From the NCBI RefSeq assembly GCF_003437535.1, contig NZ_QSQT01000016.1:31224-95223 (forward strand): DNA of 64,000 nt, in the 5' to 3' direction. The DNA comes from Phocaeicola plebeius (GTDB lineage Bacteria > Bacteroidota > Bacteroidia > Bacteroidales > Bacteroidaceae). Below are positions 32,638-41,602 of this stretch, piece after piece. Positions within the stretch are counted from its first letter, which is position 1, and every line of letters begins with the position of its first letter. The position numbers and the translations under genes are program-made. Under the pieces are notes generated by a model. It made no database searches and had not been told where the DNA came from. It worked only from the letters and a program-made list of their open reading frames with translations.

Positions 32638-34947
32638 TTATTCATAGATGTATTCTACGTCCGATTTCTTAAAGCGAAGAAGTCGGGTGTCGTTTGATCC
32701 TGCACCGTTCTTGTTGGGATAAAGCCCTGCCATTGTTCCGTTATAAAACCATCCTTGTCCGTTGCTGGGCGAGTGGGTAGCCCATAACATGGCATTGTAG
32801 TGTCCATGTTTGATGCCACTGTCATCCCATTGTGCTCCGGGACCGTACCATACGAGTGGTTCGTATTGCTGTTCTGCATTATTGTACATCTGAATGTAAA
32901 TCAGGTCAGACAGCGCTACGCTTCCTACGGTAACATCGTTTCTTCTTCTTTGGCGACGCTGAATGTTTGAGCCTCCGTTCCATGCCGTGGTATGGCTTCC
33001 GTCCCACATCAGCCAGATGGTTCCACTGGTTGAGTTTAAGACTCTTTCAAAATTCTCCATGGAAGGAAGTTCGTAGCCGTCGGGTGCCATGGCGGTGGCA
33101 TCCAGTCTGTTGATATGAGCGCTGGATGGACCGTATCCTTTCAGTTTAGCCACTCCACCGTCGTCAATCACTTCCATACCCTGCGTGGTTTTTCCCTGAT
33201 ACTGCCACTTCCATAGTTTGAAGAACTCTTCAGGAGTACAGTCGCGCAGGTAATCAAAAAGCGTCTTTCCTGCCTTGGCAGCCGGGTCGTTAGAAGAAAG
33301 TATCTGGTCGCTGAAATTCTTTGAATCTCCCATGGCATTGTATTTGCACCACCATACACCGTTGAGGTAGGTAACAGGGAGTCCCCAGTTGCGGCGTACG
33401 ACCGTGTATTCTTCTCTGTCCGTACCGTCGGTATTGCAGATTACCAGTGTAGCTTTCTGCTTGCGTCCGTTGGCCGTTGGGTCATTGGGTTTCCAGCCTC
33501 CTATGATGCGGAATGAGTTGGGTGTTTCATCCTGCTCATCCAGCTTAATCCAGTGACCTTCACCACTTTCGTATTCCACCGTCAGTTTTTTAGACTCCGG
33601 CAGAGTGATGAGTCCCAATTCATTGTCAATGTAGCGTCCGAAGTCAAATTCATAGCCGTCATGGAAGTGGATGAGCCCTTCCAGTTTAATTGGGTTTTCA
33701 GATAAGACTAATGTCAGAGCGTCTTCCTCATAATTGTGAAGCAGTCCTTTCCGGTGGAATCTGAGCTTCAGTTCTTGGCCTGCAACGCCAGGTCTCCATT
33801 GTTCTTTCTGAATACGGAACAGGTTCTTTCCTATCGTTTCCGGACGAGTACCTCCCAGTGATTCAATCTTTATCGGCATATTCCCTGGAATGAGTTCCAG
33901 TTCATCATCACAGTCGATGGCCAATGTCATCTCTGTAGCTGTATGAGGAAGGGTTACCTGTGTCTTTTCCTCATTTATCACCACATTCTCAGGAAGAATA
34001 GACGTCTGGGTATCTACTTTTAAGTTGCCCATGCCGGAAGAAAGGGTATGGTCGCCTCCGTTTTTCCATTCAACGATGTTCAGTTTGGCTTCTCCCGTAG
34101 CAGAATCCGTAGTAATCTCTAATGTGTACACTACGTTTCGTTTCAAAGTAGATGGAAGGGTAGATTCCAAAGTAGTCTCTTTCCCATTCTTCACGATTTC
34201 CATGCTCGCCTTTAAATCTTCTCCAGACTGCTCGTACACGTAGGCGATGCCTTGGGTATTCGTTTCCAGCCATTGTGGAAACTCAATCGAACGGTCTTTT
34301 ACACCCGCATCAGTCGGTATGGTGACCGGATTTTGCGGAAACAGGAAAGTGTGGTGCGTCATGTTCTTGAGCACGACCTTTTTCACCTTGATGGAGCTGG
34401 TGGTCCGGATGGAAAGGTCAAAACGGGCGATACCTCTTTCCAGGTGGAGGTGGAGCGCATTCTCAGCAGTCTGTCCTAAGTCAATCATGCCAGAGAAAAA
34501 TTCCGGTGCATGTATGTAGTCTTCAGCATGTGCAAACGTAATCTGTTGCCATTCATCTTCGGTGATGCCTTGTGCTTTCAGTTCCTGCACATTGATCTGG
34601 TCGGCAATGTTGGCCAATATGTAGAGATGACCTGTCTGTTTGTCTGTCTGAAACATATACTGGCCGTCTTTCTGAGTGAACTGGGTATAGATTTCCGTCA
34701 TCGCACCGTCTTCGAACAGGCAGGCCTGCAGCTCTTTTATCTCACCTTCACCGGGAAGAGAGGAGTTTTCTCCTTCCACCTGGAACTCATTGATGTGAGT
34801 AGTGATAGTTCGGACTGGTGTGCTGCTTCCTCCGTCTCCTGTACCTCCTCCTTCTCCTCCGCTGGGGATATCTTCTCCTCCACAGGCTGTTGTAAATAAT
34901 AGGGCAGAAAGTATGCCGAAAAACTGTATGTATTTTTTGATGTACAT
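32638..34947 (-). CDS. Fimbrillin-like surface lipoprotein, paralogue 1
   Basis: 769 residues from the ATG at 34947; an upstream start would place 26 polar residues before the signal peptide. Lipobox FTTAC (Cys22), then GGEDIP and a Gly-rich spacer, compatible with surface export. Residues 45-330 read like a fimbrillin (FimA/Mfa1-type) domain (GIARFDLSI, TLKRNVVYTLEI). The C-terminal 250 residues contain NGVWWCKYN, MAPDGYELP and end in VEYIYE, a module shared with the next gene upstream. Third and last gene of a three-gene operon. It probably forms part of a surface filament or tip complex; no catalytic motif was found. Confidence 0.78.
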   Translation of the reverse strand: MYIKKYIQFFGILSALLFTTACGGEDIPSGGEGGGTGDGGSSTPVRTITTHINEFQVEGENSSLPGEGEIKELQACLFEDGAMTEIYTQFTQKDGQYMFQTDKQTGHLYILANIADQINVQELKAQGITEDEWQQITFAHAEDYIHAPEFFSGMIDLGQTAENALHLHLERGIARFDLSIRTTSSIKVKKVVLKNMTHHTFLFPQNPVTIPTDAGVKDRSIEFPQWLETNTQGIAYVYEQSGEDLKASMEIVKNGKETTLESTLPSTLKRNVVYTLEITTDSATGEAKLNIVEWKNGGDHTLSSGMGNLKVDTQTSILPENVVINEEKTQVTLPHTATEMTLAIDCDDELELIPGNMPIKIESLGGTRPETIGKNLFRIQKEQWRPGVAGQELKLRFHRKGLLHNYEEDALTLVLSENPIKLEGLIHFHDGYEFDFGRYIDNELGLITLPESKKLTVEYESGEGHWIKLDEQDETPNSFRIIGGWKPNDPTANGRKQKATLVICNTDGTDREEYTVVRRNWGLPVTYLNGVWWCKYNAMGDSKNFSDQILSSNDPAAKAGKTLFDYLRDCTPEEFFKLWKWQYQGKTTQGMEVIDDGGVAKLKGYGPSSAHINRLDATAMAPDGYELPSMENFERVLNSTSGTIWLMWDGSHTTAWNGGSNIQRRQRRRNDVTVGSVALSDLIYIQMYNNAEQQYEPLVWYGPGAQWDDSGIKHGHYNAMLWATHSPSNGQGWFYNGTMAGLYPNKNGAGSNDTRLLRFKKSDVEYIYE

Positions 34948-34988
34948 ATTATACTGGTTTATTTGTCTGTTTAGATATTGTTGTTTTT

Positions 34989-37205
34989 TTACTCGTAGAT
35001 GTATTCCACCGGTGTCTTGATGCATCGGATAGTACGGGTTTTCTGTGCATTGTTGCCTGTATACTTGAACCAGTTTCCTCTGCCTTCACTGTTTGAATAA
35101 CCTTCTATCATCCAGGTGCTTCCTCCATTTCCATAGGTCGCCAGCAAAATCATCATCTTTGATATGCTGGTTGCATCCCATTGGTGACCTAAGCCGCAGA
35201 TTGTCCAGTGGCTGCCTTCGTATTCAAAATCATAGAAGGTAACCGGACCGTACTGCAATCCCTGGAAAGTCGCATTACGTTCTACGACCTTAAAGTTGAG
35301 GCGCTGGCCTAAACCATTGTTGAAGGCACCGGGGTTGAAGTAACCCAGATTGAAATTCGTGCTTCCTGTAAAGAAACGGTAGTCATCGAAGTCCGGAATC
35401 TGGTAACCGTCGGGTGCCATGACGGTAGGAGACAGAGTCCCGAAGTTGTTCGTCTGGCTTTTGTATCCTTCGTAATAGAATGAAGAGTCATCATGAGTAA
35501 GTTGTAACCCTTCAGGATTTCCGGCCTGATACTGGTCGCCCAGAATGTGCAGGAATTCATCGTCAGAGCAGGAAGTCAGGTAGTCTGCCAGACTGCTGTC
35601 TTTGGCAGGGTCTGAATTAATCAGAATCTGATCGTTGAAATTCTTCACGTTACCTCTCAGGTTGTACTTGCACCACCATGTACCGTTGACATTAACTACC
35701 GGCAATCCCCAGTTGAGGCGTCGGATGGTATAAGTCTCCGGATGGCTGCCGTCTTTATCTGTAATGATTAATTCGCCGGCCTGCTCTCTTCCGTCTGCTT
35801 TCGGGTCATTGGGTTTCCATCCTCCTAACAGACGATAGGTATTGTTACCTTCATCAGTGAGTTTCATCCATTGTGCTTCTTCTTCTCCGAATCTCAGTGT
35901 GGCGGTTTTTCCTTCCGGCAAAATCAGGCGGGCCAGTTCTCCGTCCACGTATCGGTTGAAGTCACATTCTCCATTTTCGTCAAACTGGATAAGTCCGCTC
36001 AATTCTATCGGATTAGGCGTGAATACCAGTACCACTCTACCGGTTTGTACCTGGTCTTTGTGAACATCCAGATATACGTATTCATGTTTGCTGCCCGGCA
36101 TTTTCTGTCTGCTGGCGACATTAATCTGTGCAACGGGAGAAAGTTCTCTGGAGCGAGTGGCTGGAGTGACTGTGACTCCTTCAGCTCCTCCAAAGATGCT
36201 GACTTCGGCTCCTGTTTCGGCTGCCAAAGTCAGCTGGAAATTACTTTCCCAGCAAGGAACGAATACGGTGTCACCACGCTCGTTGATGGTTACTCCTTCT
36301 GACAGTTGTGAATTCTCTTTATCGACCAGTCCTTTGAGTGTAAGACCTGATGCGGATGAGTCACCGCTTTCCCAGTTATCCGTCAGTACTTCCACGTTCA
36401 GGTTTGCACCGTTTCCATACACTCTCAGCGTGTACACCGTGTTACGTTTCAACGCCGGCAGGGTAGTTCTTAACCTATGCCATCCTCCATTGGCGGTCAT
36501 CATAATTTCCACCTCATGACCGTTGGATGTTTGTTCCGGAAGGTAGTAAAGAGATTCCTTTCCGTTTTTAAACGGATGCTCTCCGAAGTCTTTTGTCAAC
36601 TCGTTTTTTTCCAGGTCCGTCAGTACGCTTTGGTTACCGGCTTCATGTACTAAACCTGTCAGAGCTACTTCTTTTATTACGATGCGGTTTACTTCTGCAT
36701 CTTGAAATGAAGACTCCAGGTCGATACGGGCTACCGCACGCTTTAAAGCTACAGAGAAAGAGGTGTTACCTGAACTCAAATCGGCCATTCCGTTCATTAA
36801 CATATATTCTGATGCCATTTCTTCTGAAGTGGCGGTCAAGTTCAGAAACTCGTCCAGAGTTGTGACATCGTCTGTCAGATTAGCCTTTGAAATCACGCTT
36901 TCACCATTGGCCAGAAAATAGATGTTTCCCTTTATCTGCTCAAGGTCAAGCTTGCACATTCCTTCATCGTTTACTTGTAAGGATTTGAATGATTCCTTCA
37001 GTATTCCGTTTTCAAAGCGGTAGGCATTGAGTGTATGTATTTGCTCATCAGTGTTTGTGTCTGTTTCATTTGTCATTCCAGTTCTGGAAAAGTTGACGGT
37101 TAAAATTCCGCCTGAGTCGGGTGACTGCTGAAAATCTTCCTGCAGACAGCCACTTAGTAAAAACAAGCCTGCGCTTGCCAGCGTAAGTATATATTTCATA
37201 TTCAT
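34989..37205 (-). CDS. Fimbrillin-like surface lipoprotein, paralogue 2
   Basis: 738 residues. Lipobox FLLSGC (Cys20) followed by LQEDF, again acidic. Fimbrillin-like domain at about 30-290 (ALKRAVARIDLES, LYYLPEQ, LKRNTVYTLRVYGNG). The C-terminal half aligns by eye with paralogue 1 along its whole length: GGWKPNDPKADGR against GGWKPNDPTANGR, NWGLPV, NGTWWCKYN, NFNDQIL, VMAPDGYQIP, VEYIYE. The two genes are thus an old tandem duplication. It sits 27 nt after the protease gene and 41 nt before paralogue 1. Confidence 0.78.
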   Translation of the reverse strand: MNMKYILTLASAGLFLLSGCLQEDFQQSPDSGGILTVNFSRTGMTNETDTNTDEQIHTLNAYRFENGILKESFKSLQVNDEGMCKLDLEQIKGNIYFLANGESVISKANLTDDVTTLDEFLNLTATSEEMASEYMLMNGMADLSSGNTSFSVALKRAVARIDLESSFQDAEVNRIVIKEVALTGLVHEAGNQSVLTDLEKNELTKDFGEHPFKNGKESLYYLPEQTSNGHEVEIMMTANGGWHRLRTTLPALKRNTVYTLRVYGNGANLNVEVLTDNWESGDSSASGLTLKGLVDKENSQLSEGVTINERGDTVFVPCWESNFQLTLAAETGAEVSIFGGAEGVTVTPATRSRELSPVAQINVASRQKMPGSKHEYVYLDVHKDQVQTGRVVLVFTPNPIELSGLIQFDENGECDFNRYVDGELARLILPEGKTATLRFGEEEAQWMKLTDEGNNTYRLLGGWKPNDPKADGREQAGELIITDKDGSHPETYTIRRLNWGLPVVNVNGTWWCKYNLRGNVKNFNDQILINSDPAKDSSLADYLTSCSDDEFLHILGDQYQAGNPEGLQLTHDDSSFYYEGYKSQTNNFGTLSPTVMAPDGYQIPDFDDYRFFTGSTNFNLGYFNPGAFNNGLGQRLNFKVVERNATFQGLQYGPVTFYDFEYEGSHWTICGLGHQWDATSISKMMILLATYGNGGSTWMIEGYSNSEGRGNWFKYTGNNAQKTRTIRCIKTPVEYIYE

Positions 37206-37232
37206 TTTTTCATCAGATTTAATTTCGTTTGT

Positions 37233-39086
37233 TTATTTGTATCGGTGAGGGTTTTGGGCACTGTTCAAATAGTTTTTGGAGTTGATAGGCATATCCTGGA
37301 TGTTGTTGACATAAAAATTGTTCATCAATTTTTCTGCCCATGGTCCATAAGTAAACGAACTGTTGTGTCCGTATCCCATTACGTGTCCCAGCTCATGGAA
37401 CATGATGCTGCACGAGTAGGTATTAAAGTAGTGTTCAAACCATCCTTGCTGGTAACATCCAAAGGTACTTCCACCTCCTAAACCAATGACTCCGTTTCCT
37501 GGGTAGACCAATCCCACCTGAAGGGTCTTGGCCATCCGCATCTGTTGCAATACCGCTTCCACCTTTACGGGCTGTTTGTTGTCATCGTACAGCTGGTCGG
37601 CATTATCACGCAGAATCTGTTCGTGTTCCGGCATGTCAATCATATAGGTGAAGTTCAGGAAGAGGGCTACCGACTCACGGCAATGCACCGGGCGTATTCC
37701 CATCCAGTTACCTACCGGACCACCGTCTTCTCTTTCCGGATCTCCGCCATACAGGCCCCAGTAAATATTCCATCCATGCTTGATATCCTGCAGCTTGGCC
37801 CAAAACGGGTCATCCGATTCTATTTTCAGTACAGCATTCGAAAGTTCGGCAGCCGTTTTCTTGCTTATTTCAATCACTTTTCCTGATTCCGTGCGGCACA
37901 TTACTGAACGTTCTATCAATGGAATCTCTTCATAAAAATCGCAGAATGCCGGAATTGAATCAAAATAGGCCAGGTCGAAATACTCATTGCTTACTTGCGG
38001 CAACTGCATTTTTATCAGTACGTTACTCAGATTACGGGGAGAGTAAAAACGTGCGTGCAGTTTTCCTTCTTCGGTAACCGACACCTGAAGCGGTTGTGAA
38101 GTATTGAACTTCCGGAGTGACGGATTGGTGTACACTTCTTTTGTTTCATCGTCCTGCAGGATGGCTTTATGTCCGCCTGCATTGTATGCCGCAGGTGTGA
38201 TGAACATCACTATATCCTTGTCATCCGGATGAGTCACTACCGATTCTATGTGATGAATGTGATTGCTGCTTAGTGATTGATGCTCGAATCCATACACCTG
38301 ACGCCTTTCCTCCTTGCGGTAGTTGCGGGTGGAAATTGTGATTTCACCGTTGAGGTGCGCATTTCCACACAGCGGCATGAAGAGGTAGGAAGTCTGCTCA
38401 TTCAAGGAAATCGGGTCGAGGGTGCCGTTGCTTTCACCGCTCAATTCTCCGCTGCCCGAAAGAGTGGTATAAAACCGTACATCACCGAATGACAGACTTT
38501 TATCTGTTACCGCATTGCGTACGTAAGGATTATGGTAGGTGAAATCGAAATCAACCCGGCTTACAATCCGTTTTTGGGTTATTTCATCTGTAATTGAAGC
38601 CGTTTCCTGTATTCCGTCGGCAGTCTGTACCTCTATGACTGAGAAAGGAGTTTGCGAATAGAAATATTCAGCCTCCAGTGGTTTCTGCAAATCTTCCGGA
38701 AATGCCAGCCACTCATCTTGTATACGCTCAGGAGTATGAACGGTGGCTTTATCTTTGGTGGCATCGCCCTGGATTCCTAAAACCAGCAGACGGTAATTTC
38801 CTTTGTGCAGTCCTTCGGTATAAATTGTGGACGTAGAGGCTTCATAATAGCTCTTGATATTTTTGACCTTTTCACCGTTTTCATCCACAATGAAATAGTG
38901 CAACTCATCGTATGGAGAGGTTTCCTTTCCAGAGATACGTGAAGTACTTCCCTCATATCCATCCTTTTGTAATTTGAATAAAATCCCGGATTTGTTTGTA
39001 GTAGACGATGTGTCTAATTGTTCTTCCTGGTTACAAGAAACCAATAGCAAAGTGCATAAAAATGCAATAAAAGTAAGTTTTCTCAT
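37233..39086 (-). CDS. Lipoprotein with FimB/Mfa2-like N-terminus and metzincin-type zinc protease motif
   Basis: 617 residues. Lipobox LLVSC (Cys18) followed by NQEEQLD. Residues 30-290 resemble the anchor proteins of FimA/Mfa fimbriae (a beta-rich SRVDFDF strand, TSYLFMPLCG). The C-terminus carries HELGHVMGYGH at 564-574, the full HExxHxxGxxH metzincin zinc site with the catalytic Glu565. Only 43 residues follow; Met turns are possible at KLMNN or QDMPI. No propeptide Cys switch was recognised. First gene of the operon with the two fimbrillin-like paralogues, so a surface protease acting with a pilus-like structure is inferred. No close named family was recognised. Confidence 0.75.
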   Translation of the reverse strand: MRKLTFIAFLCTLLLVSCNQEEQLDTSSTTNKSGILFKLQKDGYEGSTSRISGKETSPYDELHYFIVDENGEKVKNIKSYYEASTSTIYTEGLHKGNYRLLVLGIQGDATKDKATVHTPERIQDEWLAFPEDLQKPLEAEYFYSQTPFSVIEVQTADGIQETASITDEITQKRIVSRVDFDFTYHNPYVRNAVTDKSLSFGDVRFYTTLSGSGELSGESNGTLDPISLNEQTSYLFMPLCGNAHLNGEITISTRNYRKEERRQVYGFEHQSLSSNHIHHIESVVTHPDDKDIVMFITPAAYNAGGHKAILQDDETKEVYTNPSLRKFNTSQPLQVSVTEEGKLHARFYSPRNLSNVLIKMQLPQVSNEYFDLAYFDSIPAFCDFYEEIPLIERSVMCRTESGKVIEISKKTAAELSNAVLKIESDDPFWAKLQDIKHGWNIYWGLYGGDPEREDGGPVGNWMGIRPVHCRESVALFLNFTYMIDMPEHEQILRDNADQLYDDNKQPVKVEAVLQQMRMAKTLQVGLVYPGNGVIGLGGGSTFGCYQQGWFEHYFNTYSCSIMFHELGHVMGYGHNSSFTYGPWAEKLMNNFYVNNIQDMPINSKNYLNSAQNPHRYK

Positions 39087-39383
39087 TTTGTTGTTGTTTT
39101 CTCGTTGATTACAATCTATTAAACCAACCCTATAACTTTTTCCGTCGAAAAAATAACTAATTAGTCGTTTTATAGTTTAGTTTGTTTATCTCGTTAATGT
39201 TTTTGCCTATTCATGCTTTTAAACGTAATATTTCCGTTTTTGTTCAGGCAATTTTTTCTTGATGCTTTAATTTTTGAGAATAAGGGTACGTATTTGTTTG
39301 ATTATAAAAAGGATAACGTATGAAAATAAAAAAGCAACAGCGTGGATTTGCTGTTGCTTTTGGGTTGATATATATTTGTTTTG
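39087..39383. other. 297-nt gap upstream of the protease operon
   Basis: A/T-rich, no ORF. It holds a small palindrome ACTAATTAGT near 39148-39157 and, at its far end, the terminator of the AraC gene. TAnnTTTG-like elements for the protease operon are weak, so its promoter could not be placed. Confidence 0.5.
39330..39361 (-). terminator. Terminator of the AraC-family gene
   Basis: AAAAGCAACAGC (39330-39341) pairs with GCTGTTGCTTTT (39350-39361), 8-nt loop. On the minus strand it is followed by TTTATTTTC and lies 22 nt after the AraC stop, separating it from the protease operon. Confidence 0.85.
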
Positions 39384-40292
39384 CTATTTTTTCTCTTGAC
39401 TGCTGTTGCGATATTCCGTAGGTGTCATTCCTAAGTATTTTTTTACATATTGTGCAAAAAACGACACATTGGGGAATTCAAAATCCACAGAAATTTCCTT
39501 AATACTTTTGTTGGAATGTCTCAGCTCCGGAATGATATGTTCAATGGCATTCTCATGAATCAATGTCAATGCATTTTTCCCGCTGATTTGCTTGACGATG
39601 CGCGACAGATACTTCGGCGAGTAACAGAATAAGTCGGCATAATAAGTCAATGTACGGTGTTTACCGTTGTCGGCTGTCAGCGCTTCCATGAATTGCTTGA
39701 AGATGAAGTCGGGTTGTTTGACAGGAGTGTGATATCCTTGCTTTTCTTTTTCAATAGACTTGCGGGTGGTTTCGGCCACCATCTCGCCATAAAATGCTGA
39801 AGCAATGTGCAGCAGAATCTCTTTCTGGTATTTGTCGGGTGGAGTCTGTATCTTGTCCTCTATCAGTTTCAGGTACTGGTGAAACGTTTCATTCCGGTTT
39901 TCTCCAAAATGCTTGATGGGGTTTTCCTGTATGTAACATATCGACTTCCAGCTATATTTCTGAGTCTGGGTCAGCCGTTGGATAAAGCGGTTGGAGAAAC
40001 AGAATACTTTTACCTTATGGTTGGGACTGGCCATTACCTGACCTATAATAGTATTGGGCAGGCTAATCAGCAGGTCGTTGGCCTGTAAGTGTCGGGCCAC
40101 GTTGTTCAGTTCCAATTTTACTTCTCCTTCCTCACAATAGAGCATCAGAAAAACTTCCAGTTTGACATTCCGGTTTTCCGGGAACACATTCTCCAGGCGT
40201 TCGGTCAGAAACATGTAATCGTCAATATGGCTTTGGGCATCGCAATGTGCCTGAAGCATTTCTATGTGAATATGTCTAATAATCTCTTCCAT
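39384..40292 (-). CDS. AraC-family transcriptional regulator
   Basis: 302 residues from the ATG at 40292; a TTG five codons upstream is less likely. A cupin-like sensor half (VKLELNNVARHLQANDLLISLPN) is followed by the C-terminal double helix-turn-helix at about 200-297 (LTYYADLFCYSPKYLSRIVKQ, then IKEISVDFEFPNVSFFAQYVKKYLGMTPTEYR), the class signature. It is divergent from the RND operon at 40484, with about 190 nt between the start codons, so it is the probable regulator of that pump. Confidence 0.93.
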   Translation of the reverse strand: MEEIIRHIHIEMLQAHCDAQSHIDDYMFLTERLENVFPENRNVKLEVFLMLYCEEGEVKLELNNVARHLQANDLLISLPNTIIGQVMASPNHKVKVFCFSNRFIQRLTQTQKYSWKSICYIQENPIKHFGENRNETFHQYLKLIEDKIQTPPDKYQKEILLHIASAFYGEMVAETTRKSIEKEKQGYHTPVKQPDFIFKQFMEALTADNGKHRTLTYYADLFCYSPKYLSRIVKQISGKNALTLIHENAIEHIIPELRHSNKSIKEISVDFEFPNVSFFAQYVKKYLGMTPTEYRNSSQEKK

Positions 40293-40427
40293 AATTCTTT
40301 TTTGCAAAGATGAAGATTTTTGGTCAAGGTGCTATGTCTTATTTTCTCTCAAGAATGTCTTATTTTCCATATTTCATGATTTTGACGGAAGGGTGGAGAA
40401 AATTGAACATCTCTGTGCGAAAATCGG

Positions 40428-40460
40428 TTGCCTTCCTTTTTCCCTTGCTTGCTACTTTTG
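40428..40460 (+). promoter_or_regulatory. Promoter of the intact RND efflux operon
   Basis: TACTTTTG (40453-40460) is a full -7 match, with GGTTG (TTG at 40428-40430) as -33 at a slightly long 22 nt. It decides the start at 40484, because the longer open frame from 40310 would begin upstream of the promoter. Confidence 0.65.
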
Positions 40461-40483
40461 CGCGAACAAAAAAAGAAACGAAT

Positions 40484-41593
40484 ATGACGAAAAAGATTGG
40501 AAAATTAAACGTATGGCTGATGTTGCTAGTTAGCTGTGCGATGGGGATAACTTCCTGTAAGACGGAAACCAAAGAAAACACTCAGAAAGGCTATAATCTT
40601 GTAACGCTTACAGCAGATACGGATAAGGAAATCATGACTTCGTATTCTGCCTCTATTGAAGGTATGCAGGACATTGACATTTATCCGCAAGTGTCAGGAT
40701 ATATTGAAAAGTTGAATGTATCCGAAGGAGATGTCGTACGACAGGGAGAAGTCTTGTTTGTGATTGACCAGGTTCCTTATAAGGCGGCTTTGGAAACGGC
40801 AGTTGCCAATGTGGAAGTAGCGAAAGCCAGTCTGGCTACAGCTGAACTTACGTATAAAAGTACAAAGGAACTGTACGCCAAGAAGGTAGTCTCCAGCTTT
40901 AACTTGCAGACAACTGAGAATGAGTATCTGACTGCCAAGGCACAGCTGGCACAGGCTAAGGCACAGGAGGTAAATGCGCGGAATAACCTTTCTTATACGG
41001 AAGTAAAAAGCCCCAGCAACGGGGTGATTGGCATGTTGCCTTACCGGGTAGGAGCACTGGTCAGTTCCAATATGTCGCAACCGCTGACCACTGTGTCAGA
41101 TAATGACACCATGTATGTCTATTTCTCGATGACTGAAAATCAGCTTTTGGCTTTGGCACGTCAATACGGTACGATTGATAAGGCAGTAGAAAATATGCCG
41201 GCCATTCAGCTTCAGTTGAACGATGGCTCTGTGTACGAAGAAAAGGGAAAGATAGAATCTGTCAGTGGCGTGATTGACAAGGAGACGGGTACGGTAGGTG
41301 TACGTGCGGTATTTCCGAATGCTTCCCGTTTGCTGCACAGTGGGGCATCGGGTAACGTGCTGATTCCAAGTGTCTATAAGAAATGTATTGTGATTCCGCA
41401 GGGAGCTACCGTACAGTTGCAGGATAAGATTCTGGCTTATAAGGTGGTAGACGGAAAAGCGGTATCTACTTTAATAAAAGTAGCTCCGGTCAACGATGGG
41501 AAAGAATACATTGTGCTGGATGGACTGAAAGCTGGAGATGAGATTGTGGCCGACGGAGCCGGAATGATTCGTGAAGGAACGCAAGTAAAATAA
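40484..41593 (+). CDS. RND efflux membrane fusion lipoprotein (AcrA/MexE-like)
   Basis: 369 residues from the ATG at 40484. Lipobox GITSC (Cys about 25). Lipoyl halves flank a long coiled coil (YPQVSGYIEKLNVSEGDVVRQGE, then YTEVKSPSNGVIGMLP), and beta-barrel and membrane-proximal domains follow (GASGNVLIPSVYKKCIVIPQGA). It is the periplasmic adaptor that links the inner-membrane pump to the outer-membrane channel. Same order as AcrA-AcrB-OprM operons; the gap to the permease is 9 nt. Confidence 0.93.
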   Translation: MTKKIGKLNVWLMLLVSCAMGITSCKTETKENTQKGYNLVTLTADTDKEIMTSYSASIEGMQDIDIYPQVSGYIEKLNVSEGDVVRQGEVLFVIDQVPYKAALETAVANVEVAKASLATAELTYKSTKELYAKKVVSSFNLQTTENEYLTAKAQLAQAKAQEVNARNNLSYTEVKSPSNGVIGMLPYRVGALVSSNMSQPLTTVSDNDTMYVYFSMTENQLLALARQYGTIDKAVENMPAIQLQLNDGSVYEEKGKIESVSGVIDKETGTVGVRAVFPNASRLLHSGASGNVLIPSVYKKCIVIPQGATVQLQDKILAYKVVDGKAVSTLIKVAPVNDGKEYIVLDGLKAGDEIVADGAGMIREGTQVK

Positions 41594-41602
41594 CAGACGA
41601 TT

